Source: Henricia sp. BOLD:AAB3569 (lineage: Eukaryota; Echinodermata; Asteroidea; Spinulosida; Echinasteridae). From it: a stretch of DNA of 64,000 bases. Where the stretch lies: NCBI GenBank assembly GCA_037783545.1, contig JBBELK010000366.1:1-64000 (forward strand). The letters run 5' to 3'. Positions 32,764-42,400 of this stretch are shown here, one piece after another. The notes below the pieces were generated by a model. It made no database searches, had not been told where the DNA came from, and worked only from the letters and a program-made list of their open reading frames with translations. A program made the translations under genes and the position numbers. Each line of letters starts with the position of its first letter. Position 1 is the stretch's first letter.

Positions 32764-34357
32764 TAATATACAAATATTGACTGCAATGAGGGGCATGGTT
32801 AAGATTATAGGCCCAAGGTGATCTCGAAGCCATGACTATGCCCCGAGGCGGAAGCCGAGGGGCATAGTCATGGCTTCGAGATCACCGAGGGCCTATAATC
32901 TTAACCATGACCCGAATAAACAGCAGTCAATATTTGTTTTATATACCGAATGTGTAGATTTTTGTCATCTGGTTGGTTAAAAGTAACGAGACAGCATATA
33001 CAGTCATGACAGTGGTCCTTCGCGTTTCGATTTCGGAAGCTGGTCTACGGCGGAAAAGTTGTATATTTACAGCAAACATTGTAGCATAATCACCTGGCAC
33101 TTTAGTAGCACATTTCACCTGACACAGTTTTCACTGTAGGCCACTTCTCTTACTTTCTTAAGGACTTCATCATCTACGACAGACGACAAAATGACGTCGA
33201 GATTCCGCCATTACCGTCCTGATGAATGTTTACGTGAAGCGCACAGCTGCATAGTTGGTGCACAGCTATAGCTATGCTAACACATGTAATGCGCGCGTCC
33301 GGGACCCGCTAAATGACTATGCCCGGGGCATGGCAAAGACTATTGACCGGTGGGCATATACGCGCCGGGTCTAGCCGATTCAATGCCCCCACTTTTAACC
33401 AATCAGATGACTGGAATCTACGCATGAGGTATATAACAAGTATTATATACCTCATGCGTAGATTCCAGTCATCAGGGGCCAATTTCATGGCGTTGCTTAG
33501 CACAAAAATTTGCTTAGCACAGGATTTATTTGCTTTATAAAATGGACTACAAGCCAAAATTATACACTAACTTGTGTTCTTTGCAAGAGTAGGAGAATAC
33601 CTTTCAAAACACATCACTTACGATTTTGGCTGGCAATCCATTTTTGCAAAATAAAGCAAACAAATCCTGTGCTAAGCAAATGTTTGTGCTAAGCAACGCC
33701 ATGAAATTGGCCCCTGATTGGTTAAAAGTGGGGGCATTGAATCGGCTAGACCCGGCGCGTATATGCCCACCGGTCAATAGTCTTTGCCATGCCCCGGGCA
33801 TAGTCATTTAGCGGGTTCCGGACGCGCGCATTATACATGTGTTAGCATAGCTATAGCTGTGCACCAGCTATGCAGCTGTGCGCTTCACGTAAACATTCAT
33901 CAGGACGGTAATGACGGAATCTCGACGTCATTTTGTCGTCTGTCGTAGATGATGAAGTCCTTAAGAAAGTAAGAGAAGTGGCCTACAGTGAAAACTGTGT
34001 CAGGTGAAATGTACTACTAAAGTGCCAGGTGATTATGCTACAATGTTTGCTGTAAATATACAGCTTTTCCGCCGTAGACCAGCTTCCGAAATCGAAACGC
34101 GAAGGACCACTGTCATGACTCTATGATGTCTCGTTACTTTTAACCAACCAGATGACATAAATCTACACATTCGGTATATAAAACAAATATTGACTGCTGT
34201 TTATTTGGGTCATGGTTAAGATTATAGGCCCTCGGTGATCTCGAAGCCATGACTATGCCCTTCGGCTTCCGCCTCGGGGCATAGTCATGGCTTCGAGATC
34301 ACCTTGGGCCTATAATCTTAACCATGCCCCTCATTGCAGTCAATATTTGTATAATAA
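32764..34357. repeat. Long foldback (inverted repeat), arms of about 0.75-0.8 kb
   Basis: From TATAATATACAAATATTGAC on the left to GTCAATATTTGTATAATA on the right, the two halves are inverse complements around a centre near 33570-33620. Shared arm features include the GGGCATAGTCATGGCTTCG hairpin, the CGGAATCTCGACGTCATTTT region and GCTTAGCACA words at the centre. Arms differ by substitutions and by a 66-bp palindrome present only in the left arm (33407-33472). This intact foldback establishes that 33509|33510 is native sequence and 3395|3396 is a rearrangement junction. Confidence 0.85.
33407..33472. mobile_element. 66-bp palindromic mini-element flanked by CAG (copy III)
   Basis: CAG at 33404-33406 and 33473-33475 flank the palindrome. 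The opposite arm lacks it and keeps a single CAG. Confidence 0.7.
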
Positions 34358-34830
34358 CATATGTTATTACTGGGTAATATCATACAAGTGGGTAATAACG
34401 GGGAATTAGACCAATATTTCCCCATTACAACCCAGTATTACCTCATTTACCCGATATTACCAGAGGGGATGTAACCGATATTTCTTGCATTGCCATGTTA
34501 TTAACGCCCGATATTACCCCATATTAACCCGTTTTCTCGATATTACCCCATTTACCGGATACCAGGGAGAATGTAACCAATATTTCTTGCATTGCCACGT
34601 GATTACCGCGCCCGATATTACCCCGTTTACCCAACATTACCAAGCAACATCTAACCGATATTTCTTGCATTGGTTAAATGTAACCGATATTTCATATCTT
34701 GCATTGGCATGTTATTTATTACCACCCGATATTACCCAATTTTCCAGATATTACCAGAATGCAACCGATATTACCCAATTTTCTCGATTTTTTTTGCATT
34801 GCCCTATTTATGATACAAGATAATAATGAC
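34358..34830. repeat. Degenerate GATATTACCC / TTTCTTGCATTG minisatellite
   Basis: About six irregular repeats combining GATATTACCCC and CCGATATTTCTTGCATTG. A related GGTAATATTGG array in the opposite sense lies at about 35450-35880, at the other end of the CACTG element. Confidence 0.65.
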
Positions 34831-34893
34831 GTAATGTGCAATTATAAACTACATGTACAACTACATATACAACTCGCTTGATATCAGTCACTG

Positions 34894-35180
34894 TTGTTGT
34901 TGTTGTTGTATATTTTATGGCATCTTCGGCAACTAAGGCCCTTTATGCCATCAACTATACGGTTTTAGCTTTAACTATACTATATTATCAACTTGAGATG
35001 ACGAAGAAGGAGTTGCAGTTTTAGAAGTGGGAGGAAAACCCCCAGAGAAATGCCCCAAGGGAAAACCCACGCGGTCAAGTAGGGACTGCAAACCCAATCC
35101 ACATACACGCCCCGGATTCGAACCCGGGACCCCAGAGGTGAAAGGCGAGGAAAGAACCCGTACGCCAACCCGACCGCCCC
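34894..35180 (-). mobile_element. tRNA-derived SINE, full length, with 10-bp target duplication
   Basis: Read on the minus strand from 35180: a tRNA-like head with a perfect B box GGTTCGAATCC, then a conserved-looking body (GGTTTTCCTCCCAC), and a CAA-repeat tail ending at 34894. Target duplications TCAGTCACTG stand at 34884-34893 and 35181-35190. Transcribed by RNA polymerase III in life and mobilised by a partner LINE. Members of this SINE class occur in aquatic deuterostomes; the exact family name is not determined. Confidence 0.88.
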
Positions 35181-35190
35181 TCAGTCACTG

Positions 35191-35449
35191 CCTCTTACGC
35201 TTGGTATATGCTCCTTGAATTTCCTTCGTATGTAGTCACGGTTGGCGAACATTGGAAACCACATTTGTTCAACCATTTCTTGAAAATCTTACTTTTTTAG
35301 ACTATAGATTGGTTTTATATACAAAAGTACATACATTCGAAATCAGGCAGTGCGTGGTTACAGTACGTAAAGCTTAAAACAATGCATTTCTTGTAAAATA
35401 TATGGGAAAATGATCTCTGAGCGATTTCGGTAAAATATTGGTTTCAACA
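35191..35449. other. AT-rich stretch between SINE and minisatellite
   Basis: Nothing recognised. Contains GGTTTCAACAGAGTAATAA-type words shared with about 35450 and 35610. Confidence 0.4.
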
Positions 35450-35971
35450 GAGTATAATAACAGTAGCATTTTGGCCACTTGGGTGTTTTCCTGGGATTTA
35501 CATGATTTTACTGTTATTACTCACGTTCCGAATGTTATAACCAATTCAAAAATTTTGTTGTTACCCATATTACCTTTCATTAGCCTGTTGTAACTCGGTA
35601 AAATGTTGGTTTAAACAGGGTAATAACAGTAACATTTTGGACTTAATAATTTCGGCAGGCGGTGTGCCACATTTTAATTGTTTTTTTTTTTTTTTTAAAG
35701 TCCCTGTCATCTGCGAGGATCAATCAAATTTAATTGTCATCCTTAAATACCAAATTGTGTAACCCAACCAGGTAATATCCTTTGGGTAATAACACGGTAA
35801 TATTGGTAATATTTAGACTTATTCAAATTTCGGGGTGATATTACCGGTAATATCGGTAATCGGTAACATTTTGCCCAGTGGGAAAGTGCACAATATTCGT
35901 CGAATATTGGGGGCTTATCCGCTGCACTGCACTATGGGTGAAAAACATCAATAACGATGTTGTGGACCAAA

Positions 35972-36093
35972 ATAGACTAGTTCCCTATTCCTACATTTCA
36001 CAAACCAAAAGAGGGCGCTACGGAAACCACAATCTTGGACTTGGAAGTAGTTTCCGATTTGTGAAATGTATGGACAGGAAACTAGTATATTTC
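35972..36093. mobile_element. Small TAGACTAGTTCCC-family inverted repeat
   Basis: TAGACTAGTTCCCTATTCC and GGACAGGAAACTAGTATA are inverted ends, around CATTTCACAAA / TTTGTGAAATG and AGAGGGCGCTACGG. Same family as 36109-36357. Confidence 0.55.
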
Positions 36094-36108
36094 GGTCTGA
36101 ATTGAAAT

Positions 36109-36357
36109 AGACTAGTTCCCTGTCCATACATTTCACAAATCAACAGAGGGCGCTACGCATACGGAAAACAAACCAGGATCTCGGACTTGGAACCAAGCCC
36201 TTTTTCCAAATCTCGACTTGGGCTCAAGCTCAGGCTCCGGCTCCATGTAAACCACATGGAGACGGAGCCGGAGACGGAGACGAAGCCGAGATTTGGAAAA
36301 AGGCCCAAGTCTAAAGTCTATATGTGTGCAGGTTACGTGGTCCGGGAACCAGTCTAC
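36109..36357. mobile_element. TAGACTGGTTCCC-family MITE abutting DNAJC17
   Basis: Left end TAGACTAGTTCCCTGTCC and right end GGTCCGGGAACCAGTCTA. An internal hairpin (36189-36309) pairs CCCTTTTTCCAAATCTCG with GAGATTTGGAAAAAGGC. The right end is 28 bases from the DNAJC17 start codon, so the promoter or 5' UTR of the host gene must lie in or across it. Confidence 0.6.
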
Positions 36358-36385
36358 AAGCACATAACACAGCTAGCTAAACAAA

Positions 36386-36457
36386 ATGGCACCGAACTCA
36401 AATGAGAAAGATTTTTACGAAGTTCTCGGAGTGCTCCCAGATGCTTTAGTCAGTGAG
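36386..36457 (+). CDS. DNAJC17: DNAJC17 exon 1
   Basis: 24 codons ending ...PDALVSE, J-domain helix I (KDFYEVLGV). Donor GAG|GTAGTA. Confidence 0.92.
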
Positions 36458-39400
36458 GTAGTATTTCCTGAAAGCTAAACAATCGGAAGTTGATATTTTC
36501 CTTAAAAGCCGTGGCGAAACAAAAATTACCATAGCACACACGGACACTGTGTGGGGCCCATACTGTGGCCAAGCATGCCAAGATTCCGAAACTAAACTTA
36601 AGATTAAGAAGGCCACGAGAATAACAAATCCGGTTTACCGTCCGAGGGATTTTGCAAAATGATGAGGCTTTTTTTCATTTTTCATTATTCATTATTTCAT
36701 TATACACACAATGTTCGCGTATACATGTAATTTTGAAACGAAGCCCCGGCGTAGCCAGAGGAACTACGCTATGCTACGGGAGCTCCTATTGGTCGGTTTT
36801 ACAGAATGGTCCTTCCGTAAAGCCAATGAAATCACATGATAAAAAACGTGGAGACTTACCTTCGGGGATGTTCGGTTTTATGTCGTTGATTTTCGACGCA
36901 CTGGTCATGATATGACGTCAAAAGTGGCATTTAAACTTCTGAAGCCCCTGGGCCCTGCCCCAACTTGTCAAAACACATTGCTATTTTAGGCTAAGTACAC
37001 GCGTGCTTTGTCTATCTTTCAGTGAGGTAGTAAACAGCTAGAATCCCCCAATCCACATTTTTTTTGTTTTCCATGTTTATCATGGAGGTTTATGTTTCTA
37101 CAACGCGATTACAACGTGTTTTCCGCCAAAAACCGACAGTCTTTTGTTTAAAACGCAATTCAGTTCCGACCCTCTTCACCCGAAATTCTGAAATGCTCGA
37201 GGTCACTTGGTTTGTTTACAAACAGGGGCGTGACGTCATCCTGAGAAGAACTCAAAACGGCCTGTGTAGTATTGAATAGAAAACATACAAAGTGTATGTT
37301 CATCATGCCTGTTTCGTCCTTGTAATTCAAATTACAAACGTGAAAAATACTTTCTGTACTAGGACAACAATTTATTGTTATCTTTTTGTGAAAAAAAAAA
37401 TGAAATTGTGGCTCACAATGATGCTCTTTTGAAGTAAATTTCAGTGAATCGCAGCCGTTGGTTTTGACACGAACGGCCGTCTTGAAATTAAAAAAAAAAT
37501 TAATTGGGTATGAATTTAGGAGCTGAATTCCACATCTTGTTATGAGCTGTAAACCACGAAACAAACGGTGAGAGTTTGATGGAGAAAAAAAAGACGACTG
37601 AGACAAAGTTATGATTTTTACTGAAGCAAAACACATGAGTGCCACAGCGGCAGTTGGCAAACGGTCGAGCGTTGTACTTGGTCAACTTCAAGTTGACTGT
37701 TGCACCAGCTCGACCGTTGTTAGCGACTTGGAAAAAAAATCAAAATATCTATTTTGGGTTAAAACCACTTTCAAACAACAGACCAGCTGCAACAGATTTC
37801 AAAAATACCTTTGTTGCAAAAAATCATAAAGCGGTTGCTGTTTTATGCTTGTTAAATTGCGTCCAATTTACGTGCGGAATCGTCAATGAAAATGAATAGA
37901 CAGCTAGTTCAAAAATTGTGATATGATGCATAGCCCCTACCGGTATACGGTACGCGCGCACACACGGCAGCCTAGCCGTACACATAACCCAACTCATGGC
38001 AGCCTACCTGGTACAAGTTCGCCTATAAGTACACCTTTGCGCGACTCATTTTTCTCATTCTTCGAAATAATAAAGAAAATGTTTCTGCTTTTTTTTTGTT
38101 CATAGTGTCTGGTAAAACATACAACCACGCAACTACTGGCTTTTTGGACCAAAACAATTCTTCAAAAAACACTATCTAACAGAGACGGTTTTTCAAGTCT
38201 TTTGCGTGTAAACGTATGGAGCTAATAATCGTGTTGACTTTTCTTTTTCAGGATTGCGTCATGGGGTCACGCGCATATCATTAATACCTAATGAGTGTTT
38301 CAAAAATCGCGAAAATCTAATTTTCGAAAAGCGCACTTAAAACTGACAATTAAAAAAAAAACAATCCACGTCGGCAAGAGGGATGTTTGGACTATCGAAA
38401 AAAGCCTAACTGCTGGATTTCCCTTCAAGGGGATTGTAGCTCTTTAAATAATGACTTTTTTTGGCGGGGGCCACGACAGCATGCGAGCGGTGGACGGTAA
38501 ACCGGATTTTTCATTCTGTCGGCCTAAGGCTGGACCTGTGAACGGTGAACAGCGCAGTTTGTAAAATATTTCCTTTGCTCAGCATATTTTATTTTATTAT
38601 TTTATTTTTTTAAATGTTAATAATGTATTTTGCCTTGCTTTTCCGTCAGATCAAGAAAGCGTACAGGAGGAAAGCACTGACATGCCATCCTGACAAAAAC
38701 CCAGATAATCCCAGGGCAGGTAAGCAGCTTTCTCGTAGCTGCTGGATTATTACTAATTAGACATAGCATTTGATTAATTTGATCAAACCTCATACATATT
38801 CACAAACGAGAGTCCCATTTTCACTGGTCCGCTCATCACGACGTGCCAGCAATTATTTATTTTTTGTTTACCAGCACGCACAGTATGCGAATGCTCAGAT
38901 ATGCACGCATGTCAAATGCGCAAGCGTAGTGAACTAATTCCTAGCTGTTTGTTACCTGGGAATTAGTTTACGAGCTACCGGTATATTGTATCTGGGAATT
39001 CATTTACGATGCACGTGCTTCAAATAGCAGCTGGGTCAGGGTGTAACATGAACATGTGTACTACACCCAACCAAAAATTAAATGAACACACCGGCTTTGT
39101 TGGGCTATTTTGGGCTCGAAATAGACCCATACATTATTCTGAAGCGCCTTCGAGAGTAAATTAGATATATCCTGAAAAGACGCCGTCAAATTTGGCCGTT
39201 TTTGAGCACTTTTGAAAAATTCAAGGTCACGTGACTTTTCGGAACCAAATTCTGGTTCCGAAAAGTCACGTGGTCTTGTGAGTTACATGTAGTTGTATTT
39301 CCAGCCGTATAAAAATTTGTTACTGCAGAACTGCACCAAATTCAACTCTGATTTCCCCCCAATATTTATAAGTAATTGACAAAAGAGAGACTATTTATAC

Positions 39401-42400
39401 AGGTATGAAACAAGTATGAAAATTTGAACATAATTGTTTGTTTCGAGAGTCCGGAGAACGGGAGCGAGCGCGTGCTACGGCAGGCTACCGTGGAGTGTAG
39501 GATATTTGCCCGCACGGCAAATAGCCTGAGTGCACACACGGCTGGGTACATGTATGTTGCTCCGGTGTACGTTCGTGAAGAAAAAACATGATGCCAACTC
39601 CTCAAAAGAAAACGGAAATTCCTATTCGGTCGTCCGGGCTGTCCAGTTAAATCGTGAGCAGAAAATTTGAGATATCCTGAGCAGGAGAAGAGCGAATCGT
39701 TTGTGACAAAGTCGTGAGGCTCGCGCGTATTTGCAACGGCTGGTGAAGCGTATAACCAGTCTTTTGACCGTTTTTGTTAATTTTGCACTTCTTTAGTAAA
39801 TTACGGGATATTTTGATGGTCTTTTTTCACAACGACCATTAAAAAAGTATTGTCAATGCTGCTACATCACTAAATCATGTAAACAGTAGGCCTGTGTGTA
39901 CCTTTAGGTTTCCCTCTAATACTTTTTGATGTAACTCAAAAACTACTGTATTGATTTTTGTCATTTAAAAAAGTGTTTGCACAGATGTCTTAAATGAATG
40001 GTTTTGAATTTTGCGCAAAAAGAGACATTGCACTTTTTTCAGCATGTTCACGCATGAAAAGATTGTTTTTCTGGCCATGAGAACTCCTTGTCGTAACTTC
40101 ACTTAACATGCTTTTAAAAGTACATGTAGCCCAATGAAAAGAATACACGATGTTTGTGCTTATCTGCAAGAACTGTTCAAAAATGAGTGGAACCGCTGTC
40201 TTTTGCAATCGGCCCGACACACCTGCATACTGTTTATCAATATTCGAATGCGCTGCTGATCTAATTTGGCCAATATCCACTGTAAAATGCGCTGTAAATC
40301 CTGCAGAGAAGTGTTGTCATTCATGTTGACGAGGTGTTGCAACGTATGCAGCAGCCATTGAAGACGAATTCGTCTGTATGGACGAAAATTCAACAAGATA
40401 ATATCTTTTTGATGTCTGTCCTGTTATATTTTTGACATCTGCCTGAAACAGTATTCTTTTTATAAGAAAACGACAATGGAAGATGAACTTGCATAAATGC
40501 AAGCACACACTTATGTGAATGAAACTACATGTACTGGGGTCTTTTTATAAATTAGGGGTCCAAAAGTGTGACATTTAGTGTCCCCCGTTACACCTGATAT
40601 GTGTTATTTTTCGTACAAAAATCATTAAAATGGCTTTTAAACCATTTTCTATGAATTGTACTTTATGTACTCACTCTTTGAGATGGAAAGTATTTAAAGA
40701 ATGTGTCCTGAATTTACAAAAACAAGATGTAAAATGTAACGGGGGACACCAACACTGGACCCCTAATTTATAGAAAGACCCACTGGCTCTGTTTCCATGG
40801 AGTAGGCCTATCGCCAGAAAACCAGCCTAAATGTTGTAACCAGCCTGTTGTAACAGTTTTCCAATTTTGTCATCTATCTTTAAAATGTAAAGATGTGACT
40901 TAAAGGTAGTATACATTATTGGTAAACTGTTACAAATAGTTTCATCCTCCTGTGATTGAAGGTACATTGTATGCATGCTTAAAACCAACCTGAGCAAAAA
41001 TCAGCTCCGTACTTCGTCTAACTTTTGAGTAGACTGGTTCCCGCTCCACATATTCCACAACGACTGAATATGAGGACCGGCTATCGTCATGATCGTGGTG
41101 TTTAAAATAGCACTAAGCATTACGTCATGCATTTATTTTTAGGAGCGCTTTAACCGTTAATTTTTAAAGCGCGCTACGCGCTATATGGCATGAATGTACA
41201 ACAATTTGAAAGGGGTTATTCCATATTTGACCAATACAAATTTAATGTATTAACCTTAAAATATTACACATGCCCATTTTAATATACATGTAGGCTAGCA
41301 TCAAAAAGAAAATTCAAACCTTGTCTGCATCACCAAGTGAGCTCCATAGTTTTAATCTGCTGTTGTAATCCCGTAACTGAACCATTCATTATCGTGTTAC
41401 GGTTACCGTACAACTATAGCCTCTGCGTAGTTTCAAATCCGTGGCATCACCATAAATACAAACGCAGCGGCACGCGTGCACGTGGCGTCAACTCAAATTC
41501 TCGAAACACTGACGAATCGTACCCGACGATTAACGATAACGTCCGGACGTGCATTCGGGTAAGTTCGGGAACCTTCGGAAAAAGGAGGAATTCCTCCTGT
41601 TTCAATATGGCGGACTGGCGGTTGCCGGACCTTAAAATCAGTCTAGTGATCGATTTTATTTTAGAAAACGGTCAAAAACTGGTTTACAGTCACTTCGCCC
41701 CAAAACCACATCGCCCTGAACCACTTCGCCCTGAACCACGGCCTGTGCACGAAGTTGTTTTGGGGCGAAGTGGCATTTGGGCGAGATACATGTAGTGTTT
41801 AATCGAAGTGGTTTTGGGGCGAAATGGCCTTTGGGTGAAGTGCTTCAGAGCGAAATGGTCCAGGGCGAGGTGGTTTTGGGGCAAAATTAATTTACATCTC
41901 GTGAGACGAAAAATAATATTGTTATGCTAATTTCTCAAAGACTATAGCACTTCAGACAAAACCATTTCAGGGGAAGTTTTCTACCGTTATCGTGTTTGAT
42001 TGTGTAAGTTATGTGTAAATCTGTTAACATTTCTGATTCCTCGAAATACCAATCATGTATTCTACCTTTAAGTTTTTTATGTAATTTGTCTCCTGTAGCC
42101 ATTGAATGGGAGGAATTGGCCAAAGCTCTTGAGGTTCTAACAGACTCGGAAGCAAGGGTAAGTACGTTTTTCTTAACAACAATCCTCATTTAAGTCAGAT
42201 CACAGATGCGAATTTTCACTTGTAAACCTCAGACAAATCAGCCCAGAACATTTGATCAAATCCCATATGTTTTACATGTACCTCATTTAAAGCCCCAATA
42301 CATCATTTTCAGTTACCCAAAATTTGACTTCACAAGTTGACAAGTTGAAAAGTGTAGATTGCACTGGCAACAAACACCACATGATTTGTTTTCCCGTGAA

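Larger units (their letters stand above)
23110..33509. repeat. Tandem array unit, complete copy III (no Ngaro)
   Basis: 10400-bp unit collinear with copy II. It provides the empty Ngaro target (GTTCTGG|ACTATATT at 25357/25358). It differs by small indels such as a 4-base addition near 31517 and a longer poly-G. It ends where the foldback continues into native sequence at 33510. Confidence 0.9.
32731..35880. mobile_element. 3.15-kb non-autonomous element with CACTG...CAGTG ends
   Basis: Left end CACTGGGCATTTTACCC and right end GGTAACATTTTGCCCAGTG are inverted repeats. Both ends carry TTACC-rich minisatellites. CACTG/CAGTG ends recall the CMC (CACTA/EnSpm/Chapaev) superfamily, but no transposase is present and I see no clear target duplication (CC before, GG after). 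It contains the foldback 32764-34357 and a SINE. Superfamily assignment is inference. Confidence 0.5.

Noticed and set aside
1-33509. Functional protein genes in the array
   Set aside because: Apart from the Ngaro genes, all recognisable coding sequence is broken transposon remnant; other frames are short and shadow-like.
35090-35180. A genuine tRNA gene (B box GGTTCGAATCC)
   Set aside because: The flanking body, CAA tail and exact 10-bp duplications show a tRNA-derived SINE.
36187-36310. microRNA precursor from the hairpin upstream of DNAJC17
   Set aside because: The hairpin is part of a MITE with mismatched arms; nothing in the sequence marks it as processed.
39990-40510. Minus-strand frames as a transposase helix-turn-helix remnant
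   Set aside because: Segments such as [18 protein letters not shown] look vaguely like a DNA-binding part, but I could not match any family motif.
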